Positions 15,560-23,924 of a stretch of DNA of 64,000 nucleotides are shown here, piece after piece. A program made the position numbers and the translations under genes. The stretch is from Anaerolineae bacterium (GTDB lineage Bacteria; Chloroflexota; Anaerolineae; Aggregatilineales; Phototrophicaceae): the NCBI GenBank assembly GCA_022822305.1, contig JAJEBY010000002.1, positions 248,001 through 312,000 on the forward strand. The letters are read 5' to 3'. Position 1 is the first letter of the stretch. Every line of letters begins with the position of its first letter. The notes under the pieces are model-generated. The model was not told the origin of the DNA. It did no database searches and saw only the letters and a program-made list of their open reading frames with translations.

Positions 15560-17539
15560 CTACGCGTCTGCCGCCTTGGGAGTCGCGCTAGCCGATACAG
15601 ATGCGGTAGCCGAAAGTGTGCCGGTCGCTGGCGGGATTGTCGGCGTCACTGGTGCGCTCGCTGTCGGCGAAGCGGTTTCAGTCGGCAGTCTCGGGATGTC
15701 AGCAATAGTCACAAGCGCGTCTGGATTGAAGCTATCGCAGATGAAACCGCCTCGGAATCCCCATCCCGTTTCGCCGTTTGCCAACTCCATCTGAAGCCAG
15801 TTCTTCTCCTGATTGATGCCGCGAACCAATACCGGCACGTTTTCGATGGCGACGTGCGATTGCTCGAAGCGAGAATCGGGTCCGGCGAAGACCGGCGTGT
15901 CACGTATCGGCGTGCATTCGGCATCGAGAACGCGGATGGCAATGCGCCGCTCCACGCGGTTTCCCAGCTCATCCTCTGCGCTTAGCGTCAAGTCGAAGTC
16001 CGCGCCAGGCGCGCCTGTCAGCACCATCCTGCCGCTACCGTTCACGGATCTTTCGTCAAAATCGGCTTCTAATTCGTCCGGAATCGCCACGTCCAGCGAT
16101 GCCGCGCCGTCGACCTGCCATGCGACCACCAACCTTTGGCTGACATTGCGCCACACTTCGCTATGGCTGCTCGAGAACTTGGCAACTGAGACCGGCTGGT
16201 ATATGACAAGTTCTCGAGTCTCAATCGCTTGATCATTGCCTTGCAGCGCGATGAGAGCGATTTCCACTGGATCGACGTACTGATGCGTCCTGAATACAAA
16301 TTCTGTAGACTCGGCCGGGAGTTCGGCGATTGCAATGCGGTCAACTTCAATCACGTAGCGATCGGCCGCTTCGGCCTGCCACCGCAGCGTCACGGGCGCA
16401 CCGCTTGCCACTTGATTCGCCGACAGGACCAGGCTGCTGATGGCGGGCGCTGGACGCTGTGTGCCGGTCGCGAACAGGAACGCCAAGACCACCGCTACCA
16501 CAATTGAGACGGCGATCAAGGCGCTGGCCGGGATTCGCGGTCGCAATACGACTGTTGTCGGCAGCGCGATCAAGAATCGGCTGGCATTTTCAGCTTGCAC
16601 CAGCAATGCCATTGGCGTTTTTCGCGCGGGACCCGCCAGCGGTCGCCTTCCGCTGGCAATGCCTTCGATCTGCAGCCGTTGCCCGGCATCCAAGTTCACC
16701 TTGTCTTGCGCGAAATTGATGTCTAGATCAGCATCGTCGCTTGACGCGCTCAATCTAAGCGGCAGCGCCGCATTGCCTTGATTGAGCAAGTACAATCGGA
16801 AGGCATTGTCGCCATCGATTTCAGTGGGATCGACGGCCGCGCTCATGCCAGTGAAAGCGCCCAGCCCGACCGTCAACGACCGCGAAACTTCGCGCCCTGA
16901 TGGACTCGCAGACTTCACTGAAACTGTCACTTGGTAATCCGCAGGCGCTATTTCCGCGCGGCGCGGTGGCGTGATGTATAGGTATACGGCTTGGCTTTCG
17001 CCACCGCCTACTGAGGCGGTAATCTGGCTGAGCGACGCCCAGTCGTCAGGAATTCCTGCGACTGTGATCTCAAATCGCTCCTCGGATTTAATCCGGTTGC
17101 TGATAGTGATTTTGGCGGATGCGGCCGACGCCGGGAATACCGCTATTCGAGACCGATCCAAACCTACGTCAAAGGTCGACATGGCAACCTGCGTTCTGTC
17201 CGAGACCGTACTTAGCGGCACAGTCGGTTCGTTGCTGCCGGCATAAAACTTCACTCGCAGGTTGCCGACCTGGATTGCCGCGCCGTCGCGCAAGAGCACG
17301 GGCTTGTCGTCGCGTATCGTTATGCCGGATACAAGCGTGCCATACGCGGCATCAAGAGTGGTCAGATAGAAGCCGCCTGATGCGAAGGACAATTCAAAGT
17401 GATATGCGGCAACTGAATCGCCTCGCAGCACGACAGAATTGTCTGCGGCGGCGCCAACCGTAACCCGGTCGCTGGTCAGCGCCGACTGTTCAATCCTGCC
17501 ATCGGGATAATGTATGTCCAGTCGCCCCAGCGCAGCCAT
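15560..17539 (-). CDS. Membrane-anchored protein with degenerate FHA, Ig-like and SH3-like domains
   Basis: A 659-residue protein. Residues about 10-98 have the FHA fold pattern (RVTVGAAADNSVVL, YHFEL, GTLVSGITI, DGAAIQVGNLRVKF), but the usual GR arginine is Ala and the conserved Ser before the His is replaced, so phosphothreonine binding is doubtful. Residues about 125-335 look like two beta-sandwich (NEW3/Ig-like) domains. One transmembrane helix spans 337-359. Beyond it lie two more Ig-like regions, a short SH3-like stretch (VLVRGINQEKNWLQMEL, then GWGFRGGF) and a Ser/Thr/Pro-rich tail. The ATG at 17539 begins at the first FHA strand; the open frame upstream overlaps the divergent kinase gene. 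The role is unknown. Confidence 0.72.
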   Translation of the reverse strand: MAALGRLDIHYPDGRIEQSALTSDRVTVGAAADNSVVLRGDSVAAYHFELSFASGGFYLTTLDAAYGTLVSGITIRDDKPVLLRDGAAIQVGNLRVKFYAGSNEPTVPLSTVSDRTQVAMSTFDVGLDRSRIAVFPASAASAKITISNRIKSEERFEITVAGIPDDWASLSQITASVGGGESQAVYLYITPPRRAEIAPADYQVTVSVKSASPSGREVSRSLTVGLGAFTGMSAAVDPTEIDGDNAFRLYLLNQGNAALPLRLSASSDDADLDINFAQDKVNLDAGQRLQIEGIASGRRPLAGPARKTPMALLVQAENASRFLIALPTTVVLRPRIPASALIAVSIVVAVVLAFLFATGTQRPAPAISSLVLSANQVASGAPVTLRWQAEAADRYVIEVDRIAIAELPAESTEFVFRTHQYVDPVEIALIALQGNDQAIETRELVIYQPVSVAKFSSSHSEVWRNVSQRLVVAWQVDGAASLDVAIPDELEADFDERSVNGSGRMVLTGAPGADFDLTLSAEDELGNRVERRIAIRVLDAECTPIRDTPVFAGPDSRFEQSHVAIENVPVLVRGINQEKNWLQMELANGETGWGFRGGFICDSFNPDALVTIADIPRLPTETASPTASAPVTPTIPPATGTLSATASVSASATPKAADA

Positions 17540-17723
17540 GCTTGTGCTGCTCCAATCGTTCGACCACCCGTATCGGTACAATATCGGCGTGTATTGTAGC
17601 GAGTAGAACGTTGCCGAGATAGTGATATCGAGTTGCGTTGACGAATCGCAGGTTTGCGCTTGTCCGCTTTGGCGGATTCGACTAGGGTATTGCCGAAGTT
17701 GATTGGGATGGGAATCACTGCCG

Positions 17724-18671
17724 ATGACGGGCGGACCAATAATCTGCGTAACACCAAACGTTGCCCTCGATCGCACCTTGGTTGTCCCGGATTTCGCAAT
17801 CGGGCATATTTCGCGTATCGATCGCGGAGTCGCCGTGCCTGGCGGCAAAGGCTTGAACACGATGCGCGCAGTACAGATTTTGGGTGGCGATGCGCTTTCC
17901 ATGGGATTGATGGGCGGAAATACCGGGCGCATGGTCGCCACCATGGTGGAGGAAGCCGGTTATCGCGCGGTGTGGACCTGGTTCGAGGGAGAGACCAGAA
18001 CCTGCACGATCATCGCTACCGCGGACGGACGCTCGACTGTCATCAACGAGTCAGGACGAATTCAACCCCAAGACTGGACCGCGCTGGTTGATGATATTTG
18101 TCGTGTTGCGGTGCGTGAAGCCGCTTACGCCGTCTGTGTCTGCGGCAGTTTGCCAACCGGCGCGCCGGATCACGCGCCCGCGGATCTCGTTGAGAAACTG
18201 AGGCAAACGGACGTCAGCGTCTGGGTGGATACCAGCAAGCGCGCGCTCGACAATGCCATTGGCGCCGGACCATACGCAATCAAGGTCAATAGAGACGAGA
18301 TCGCCGCTGTCATGAACATCGCCGCCGACAATTGCTCGGAGTTGATTTCCGCCGCCAAGTCCCTGCTCGCGCGAGGTATCGGTCTCGTCGTGATTTCGCT
18401 GGCCGAAGACGGCGCATTGCTCGTGAGCGCTGATCTCGTTGCCAAAGCGACGCCACCGCTGATTCAACCACTGGATCCCGTCGCTAGCGGCGACTGTCTT
18501 CACGCCGGCATCGTCGAGTCACTGGCCAGGGGCGAAGACCATCTGGAAGCGCTGCGCCGCGGTGTAGCCGCAGGCACGGTTAACGCCTTGTACGCCGGCG
18601 GCGGCCGTTTCACCTTCGCACACTTTCAGGAGATCCTGCGTCGAACAACCGTGGAAGTGCTTCCCAACTGA
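17724..18671 (+). CDS. PfkB-family sugar kinase (1-phosphofructokinase / tagatose-6-phosphate kinase-like)
   Basis: A 315-residue ribokinase-superfamily enzyme. It begins IICVTPNVALDRTLVV, the FruK/LacC-type first strand, followed by the substrate-binding PGGKGLNTMRA motif. The C-terminal active site reads ASGDCLHAG, with the catalytic Asp and the SGD form seen in FruK/LacC rather than the GAGD of ribokinases. It most likely phosphorylates a sugar phosphate; fructose-1-phosphate versus tagatose-6-phosphate cannot be told apart. The start is the ATG at 17724; a TTG at 17703 is an alternative. It is divergent from the FHA gene, with 184 bases between the starts, and no PTS or sugar transporter gene is nearby. 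Confidence 0.87.
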   Translation: MTGGPIICVTPNVALDRTLVVPDFAIGHISRIDRGVAVPGGKGLNTMRAVQILGGDALSMGLMGGNTGRMVATMVEEAGYRAVWTWFEGETRTCTIIATADGRSTVINESGRIQPQDWTALVDDICRVAVREAAYAVCVCGSLPTGAPDHAPADLVEKLRQTDVSVWVDTSKRALDNAIGAGPYAIKVNRDEIAAVMNIAADNCSELISAAKSLLARGIGLVVISLAEDGALLVSADLVAKATPPLIQPLDPVASGDCLHAGIVESLARGEDHLEALRRGVAAGTVNALYAGGGRFTFAHFQEILRRTTVEVLPN

Positions 18672-18750
18672 GACCGCGCGATTTTACAGTTTGTTTAATC
18701 TTTTCCTACGCATTTCTTATGCAAGCTCTCTATCATATCTCGAGTTTGGA

Positions 18751-18766
18751 GTCAGGCTTGCCTGAC
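18751..18766. promoter_or_regulatory. Palindrome upstream of the ABC export operon
   Basis: GTCAGGC and GCCTGAC form a perfect 7-base inverted repeat around a two-base centre, about 83 bases before the GTG start of the ABC ATPase gene. It is a plausible operator; no promoter hexamers around it are convincing. Confidence 0.4.
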
Positions 18767-18848
18767 CATCCGTTCGCAACTGGGGCGATGACGTGCGCCA
18801 GCTGAAATTGAAGCCTGCTGTTGACCGTGTGACGAAAGGAGTCTGCCT

Positions 18849-19763
18849 GTGATTCAAGTGCAGAATATTGCCAAGAGCTACGGCGCTATCGAGGCCTTGC
18901 GAGGCGTGAGCTTCGATATTGAGCCGGGAGAGATCGTCGGGTTGTTGGGACCGAACGGCGCCGGCAAATCCACAGCCATCAAAATCATCACCGGTTTCCT
19001 CCATCCGGATAACGGCGTCGTCGAAATCGACGGCGTAAATGTCCAGGAAGACCTGCATGCGGTGCAAGCCCGCATCGGTTATCTCTCCGAAAATACGCCT
19101 CTGTACCCGGAGCTGTCGGTGCAGGGTTACCTGACCATGATGGCCAACCTGCGGAGTGTGCCCGACAACGACTTCATCCCGCAGCTGTCCGCTGCCGTCT
19201 ATGGGACGGGCCTGCGGGAATACCTGACGCGACCGATCGCCTCGCTCAGCAAGGGCTTGCGCCAGCGCGTCGGTTTAGCGCAAGCGATCCTGCACAAACC
19301 CGAATTCCTGATCCTCGATGAGCCGACAGTAGGGCTTGACCCGACGCAAATTGTCGAGATTCGCGCGCTTATCAAGCAATTGTCCCAAGATGCCACCATC
19401 TTGTTTTCGTCGCATATCTTGTCCGAGGTAGAAGCCATTTGCGATCGCGTAGTCATCATCATCAATGGCGAGGTCAAGGCCGATCAACGCTTGAATGAAT
19501 TGGGCATGAGCAACGACGCGACCCTGGTTCTGCAGTCGGCTGGCGACGGCGTCGATTCGGCGCTGGCAGCGATGGAAGGCGTTACCCGGGTGCAGCCGCT
19601 GCGTTCGCGAGACAACTTCCCGGCCTGGCGGGTCTCCAGCGCGTCGGACATCACGCCGCAGATTTATGATCTGGCGCGTGAGCGGGCCTGGCCCGTGCGA
19701 GAGATCCGGCGCGATATCGTCACGCTCGAATCGTTTTTCAATCGGTTGGCGACCACAGCCTAG
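18849..19763 (+). CDS. ABC transporter ATP-binding protein (GldA-like)
   Basis: A 304-residue ABC ATPase. Walker A is GPNGAGKST (residues 34-42), the signature is LSKGLRQRVGLAQA, Walker B is FLILDEPTVGLD and the switch His is in FSSHIL. A C-terminal extension after about residue 215 is typical of the GldA/NatA/CcmA exporter branch. The GTG start has AAAGGA eight bases upstream. It begins a three-gene cassette with the fused permease and a DUF4340 protein, the arrangement found around GldA/GldF/GldG-like exporters in many non-gliding bacteria. The transported substrate is unknown. Confidence 0.92.
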   Translation: MIQVQNIAKSYGAIEALRGVSFDIEPGEIVGLLGPNGAGKSTAIKIITGFLHPDNGVVEIDGVNVQEDLHAVQARIGYLSENTPLYPELSVQGYLTMMANLRSVPDNDFIPQLSAAVYGTGLREYLTRPIASLSKGLRQRVGLAQAILHKPEFLILDEPTVGLDPTQIVEIRALIKQLSQDATILFSSHILSEVEAICDRVVIIINGEVKADQRLNELGMSNDATLVLQSAGDGVDSALAAMEGVTRVQPLRSRDNFPAWRVSSASDITPQIYDLARERAWPVREIRRDIVTLESFFNRLATTA

Positions 19764-19773
19764 GGAGGACAAG

Positions 19774-22713
19774 ATGAAGAAGCTTCTTGCGATCGCCGGC
19801 AAGGAACTCAGGCTGTATTTCGGCTCGCCAATGGCGCTGATATTCGTGGGCGTATTCCTGGTATTGACGCTATTCGTTTTCTTCTGGGTCGATTCGTTTT
19901 TCGCGCGCGGCATCGCCGATGTGCGCGCCATCTTCCAGTGGATGCCGCTTTTGATGATCTTTCTGGTGGCGGCGTTGACCATGCATCAGTGGAGCCGCGA
20001 GGAAGAGAGTGGCAATTTGCAGGTGCTGCTGACCATGCCTGTGCGTCTCAGCGAATTGATCGCGGGCAAATTCTTGTCGGTGCTGATACTGGTGGCGGTG
20101 GCGCTGGCGCTGACACTATTCTTGCCGGTCACGGTCGCTTCGCTGGGCAACCTCGATTGGGGACCGGTCATCGGCGGCTACCTGGCGTCGCTGCTGTTGG
20201 CATCGAGTTATATCGCTATCGGATTATTCGTTTCGTCGCGCACGGACAATCAGCTGGTGGCGCTAATCGGCACGGTCGTTGCAGGAGGCATATTTCAGCT
20301 GATCGGTTCGCCGGACATCACCGATCTCTTCGGCGCGACCAGCGCGGACCTGCTGCGGCTCGTCGGTACTGGAAGTCGCTTCGAGAGCATTGAGCGCGGT
20401 GTCATCGACCTGCGCGACCTGATCTATTATCTGTCGCTCACGTTGTTCTTCCTCGCCGCAAATCTCCTGTCTCTCGACAGCAAGCGCTGGAGCGACGGCG
20501 CTCATTTGCGCTCACATCGATTCAACGGCAGGGCGAGGCTGGCTTTGGTTGGCCTCAATCTGCTTGCATTTAACTTGTTGATCGCGCCGGCGAGCGCTGC
20601 CCGGCTTGATCTGACCCAGCACGGCGACTACAGCCTGTCGGACGTCACGCGTCAGCTGCTGAGGGGATTGGATGAACCGCTATTGATACGCGGCTACTTC
20701 AGCGAAGACAGTCATCCCTTGCTGGCGCCGCTGGTACCGCGCATCAAGGATACCTTGCGCGAGTACGAGTTGGCCGCCGATGGCAAATTGGATCTGGAAT
20801 TCATCGATCCGTTGACCCATCCGGACCTGGAGCGCGAAGCCAACCAGATCTACGGCATTCGCCCGACGCCGCTACAAGTCGATGACCGCGGCGGCATATC
20901 CCTGGTTAACATCTATTTCGACTTGCTAATAGCCTACGGCGATCAGACTTCGACTCTGAATTTCTCCCAGTTGATCGAAATCGTCGATTCGCCCTTTGGC
21001 GTCGATGTGCGCCTGCGCAACCTTGAATACGATCTGACCAGCAGTATTCAGCGCGCCGTATACGGATTCCAGAGTCTGGAAGCGGTGCTCTCCGCGCTTG
21101 ATCAGCCGGCTGAATTGACACTATTTGTCTCCTCGGCGACTCTGCCGGCCGACCTGATCGACGCGCGCGGGACAATCGTGGATGTCGTCAACGAAATCGC
21201 CGCCGACCATCCGGACAAGGTCATGTTCGAGATCATCGATATGTCGGATCCGAATGTGACGGTCACTGAACAAGACCTCTTTGACCGCTATCAGATTCAG
21301 CCGGTCGCTGTCGATTTCTTCGCGCTGGAGACATTCTATCTGCATCTGGTGGTCGAATCCGGCGATGACTTGCAGGTGATGTATCCCTCAAGCGGCTTGA
21401 GCCAGGCGGAGATTCGCAGCGCAGTTGAAGCGGCGCTAAAACGCTCTTCATCCGGTTTCTTGAAGGTCATCGGACTCTGGACGCCGCCGGCGGGTAGTTT
21501 CGATCAGTTTGGCCAGCCGATACCGTCCTTGCAGCAATACTCGATACTGGAAGACTCCCTGCGCGATAGTTACGAAGTGCGCCGGCTCGACCTCGGCGAC
21601 GGTCGAGTTCCCGCCGATATCGATGTTCTCATATTGGTTGCTCCGCACGGCTTGAGCGATTTGCAGCGCTACGCGATCGACCAGTATGTCATGCGCGGCG
21701 GATCCCTGATTGTGGCCGCGGGTCATTATCGTCTCGGCATCGACCCGATGCTCGGCGCTTTGACCGTGGAGGCGAATGAAAACGGGATCGAGCAGCTATT
21801 GGACAGCTACGGCATTTCCATCGACAACAGCCTGGTCATGGATACGCGGAACGCGCCTTTCCCCATGCAAACGCAGCGCGACTTGGGTGACATGGTGGTC
21901 ACTGAAGTGCAAGCGCTGGATTATCCATTCTTCGTGGATGTACGCCCGGATGCGCTTTCCGCGGATAGCAGCGTGGTTAACAGCCTGCCATTTGTGACCA
22001 TGAATTGGGCGTCGCCGCTATTCATCGATGAGAACGTGCTGGATGCGGCCGCAGTCACCACGCTGATCCAATCCAGCGACGAGTCCTGGCTGACGACCGA
22101 CAGCAACCTGCAGCCTGACCTGGAGACCTGGCCAGGCTTGGGATTTCCCGTCGGCGAGGTTCAAGATCAGTTTCCCTTGGCAGTCGCTGTAGAAGGCAGT
22201 TTCGACAGCTTTTACATCGACAAGCCGTCACCCTTCGCGGACGACGCCGCGGATGTGATAAATCCCGATGACGCGGATGCCGGGAACGAGTCGATTGGCA
22301 TGCTGGAACGATCTCCCGACGGCACGCGCTTGATCATTCTTGGCAGTTCTGAGTTCGTCAACGACAACGTCTATCAGATTTCGCTGAGCTTCGGCGGCGA
22401 CCGCTTTGCCAGCAACTTGCTCTTGATATCCAACGCCATCGACTGGTTCACCGAGGACGCGTCGTTGGCATCCATTCGCAGCCGCGGCAGCGTCACACGT
22501 ATTTTGCCGCCCGTCTCGGAAACGGAACAAAGCCGGTGGACGCTGCTCAACTATGCCGTGGCCTTGATCGGCCTGGTGTTGATCGGTGTAATCTGGCAAT
22601 TGCAGCGCCGCGCCGAGCAGCCAATCGCGTTGATCGCGCCGCCTGATCAGATGCAAGTCAGGAATGCGGTGCAAGCGAAGCAAGGCCTCGAACCGAGCAA
22701 TGGAGGAGCCTGA
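19774..22713 (+). CDS. ABC-2 permease fused to a GldG-like auxiliary domain
   Basis: A 979-residue fusion. Residues about 1-240 form an ABC-2 type permease (GldF-like) with six hydrophobic helices, beginning LLAIAGKELRLYFGSPMALI and containing WSREEESGNLQVLLTMPV. After two more hydrophobic stretches, a large extracytoplasmic region matches the GldG/ABC_transp_aux pattern (DVTRQLLRGLDEPLLIRGY, a DVLILVAPHGLSD stretch and YVMRGGSLIVAAG). A final transmembrane helix lies near the C-terminus (NYAVALIGLVLIGVIWQL). In Bacteroidota the two parts are separate genes. GGGAGG precedes the ATG at 19774, ten bases after the ATPase stop. The stop overlaps the next start (TGATG), which suggests translational coupling. 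Confidence 0.88.
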   Translation: MKKLLAIAGKELRLYFGSPMALIFVGVFLVLTLFVFFWVDSFFARGIADVRAIFQWMPLLMIFLVAALTMHQWSREEESGNLQVLLTMPVRLSELIAGKFLSVLILVAVALALTLFLPVTVASLGNLDWGPVIGGYLASLLLASSYIAIGLFVSSRTDNQLVALIGTVVAGGIFQLIGSPDITDLFGATSADLLRLVGTGSRFESIERGVIDLRDLIYYLSLTLFFLAANLLSLDSKRWSDGAHLRSHRFNGRARLALVGLNLLAFNLLIAPASAARLDLTQHGDYSLSDVTRQLLRGLDEPLLIRGYFSEDSHPLLAPLVPRIKDTLREYELAADGKLDLEFIDPLTHPDLEREANQIYGIRPTPLQVDDRGGISLVNIYFDLLIAYGDQTSTLNFSQLIEIVDSPFGVDVRLRNLEYDLTSSIQRAVYGFQSLEAVLSALDQPAELTLFVSSATLPADLIDARGTIVDVVNEIAADHPDKVMFEIIDMSDPNVTVTEQDLFDRYQIQPVAVDFFALETFYLHLVVESGDDLQVMYPSSGLSQAEIRSAVEAALKRSSSGFLKVIGLWTPPAGSFDQFGQPIPSLQQYSILEDSLRDSYEVRRLDLGDGRVPADIDVLILVAPHGLSDLQRYAIDQYVMRGGSLIVAAGHYRLGIDPMLGALTVEANENGIEQLLDSYGISIDNSLVMDTRNAPFPMQTQRDLGDMVVTEVQALDYPFFVDVRPDALSADSSVVNSLPFVTMNWASPLFIDENVLDAAAVTTLIQSSDESWLTTDSNLQPDLETWPGLGFPVGEVQDQFPLAVAVEGSFDSFYIDKPSPFADDAADVINPDDADAGNESIGMLERSPDGTRLIILGSSEFVNDNVYQISLSFGGDRFASNLLLISNAIDWFTEDASLASIRSRGSVTRILPPVSETEQSRWTLLNYAVALIGLVLIGVIWQLQRRAEQPIALIAPPDQMQVRNAVQAKQGLEPSNGGA

Positions 22714-23765
22714 TGTTGAACCGCAGCAATCTGGTGCTCATTGTCATTCTTCTGATTCAGGTCGTCTTGCTCGCTGCATCTGTCCTGATCGCCAATAGCA
22801 GTGAAAGTCGACCCGTAGAACCGATCTTGCGCGATTTGCTCGTCGACCAAGTTGATTCGGTCACGATCGCCGATGACCTCGATACCGAAGTATTCCTGGC
22901 GCGGGGCGAAGATGGCTGGGTGCTGCCCGAAGCGGACGATTTTCCCATTGACAGCCCAAAGGTAGACGAGCTATTGCGCAATCTTGCGAGCTTGAATACC
23001 AAGCGGCTGATTGCCGCCAATCCGGCCAATTTCTCTCGACTCGAAGTCGCCGACGATGACTTCCGCCGTCGAATCACCCTCGTGGCGGACAGCGCGACCC
23101 AGGTTCTCTATCTCGGTGGCGGCGCCGGCGTCGACACCGTGTACGCGCGGTCAGGCGCCGAAAGCCAGGTTTATCTTGGCGCCGGGATGGATGCCTGGGA
23201 CGCCTCGACACAGATCTCAAACTGGATCAATGCCGGCTACGTGAATGTTCCGCAGACGGATGTCATGCGGATTAGCATCGACAATCCAGCAGGCAAGTTT
23301 GACTTTTTGCGTGATGGCGAGGCCTGGAGCTACCAGGGACTGCGCGAAGGCGAAACATTCGATGATACAAGAATGTCGAATATTTTGCGTAACGCCGCTT
23401 CCATCCGCATGCTCGAACCCTTGGGATTGACCGCGCGGGATGAGTACGGCATTGCCGAACCAACGACCATTGTGGAAGTCGTCTATCGCGAACGGGTTGA
23501 ATCCGAAGCGGATGAGGACGCCGACGCCAGCGAAACGTCAGACGCGACTGAATCCGAAACCGAGGTCGAATACGACGAATTCACCTACACGTTGACATTC
23601 GGCGGCGTGCAGGAGGACGGCAACGTCGTGGTCAAGTCTTCCGCCGAAGACTACTATGTATTGGTGCGGGAGTCGGTGTTGACGGCCTTTCGCGATATCA
23701 GCCATGCCGATCTCCTTATACCGGCAGAGGCGCAATTCGAACCTGCCGACGCGCCTGGCGGCTAA
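22713..23765 (+). CDS. DUF4340 domain-containing protein
   Basis: A 350-residue protein with an N-terminal signal anchor (LVLIVILLIQVVLLAASVLI) and then the DUF4340 pattern: VDSVTIADD, GWVLPEADDFPIDSPKVDEL and repeated strand-rich units. A very acidic insert (about residues 260-285, Glu/Asp/Ser/Thr) interrupts the later part. It is most likely exported and membrane-tethered. Its ATG overlaps the stop of the GldF-GldG fusion, and DUF4340 proteins are often encoded with such exporters, so it is probably an accessory component. The exact role is unknown. Confidence 0.82.
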   Translation: MLNRSNLVLIVILLIQVVLLAASVLIANSSESRPVEPILRDLLVDQVDSVTIADDLDTEVFLARGEDGWVLPEADDFPIDSPKVDELLRNLASLNTKRLIAANPANFSRLEVADDDFRRRITLVADSATQVLYLGGGAGVDTVYARSGAESQVYLGAGMDAWDASTQISNWINAGYVNVPQTDVMRISIDNPAGKFDFLRDGEAWSYQGLREGETFDDTRMSNILRNAASIRMLEPLGLTARDEYGIAEPTTIVEVVYRERVESEADEDADASETSDATESETEVEYDEFTYTLTFGGVQEDGNVVVKSSAEDYYVLVRESVLTAFRDISHADLLIPAEAQFEPADAPGG

Positions 23766-23877
23766 CAAGCTGCAGCCGAAATGACCTGCATGCTAGCGCT
23801 CGGGGCTTGTACCTACTCTGGGATAAGCCTCAATCCTCTCGCGAGCGCCAGCCCTCGTCAAGTGGCGTCACGCTCCG

Positions 23878-23883
23878 TATAAT
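23878..23883 (+). promoter_or_regulatory. Candidate -10 box of glyQS
   Basis: A perfect TATAAT 42 bases before the ATG, with TCGTCA (four of six matches to the -35 consensus) 17 bases upstream. Confidence 0.4.
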
Positions 23884-23924
23884 GCGGGCGTTGCCCTTAT
23901 GCCTCTGCACCAACAAGGATAGAC

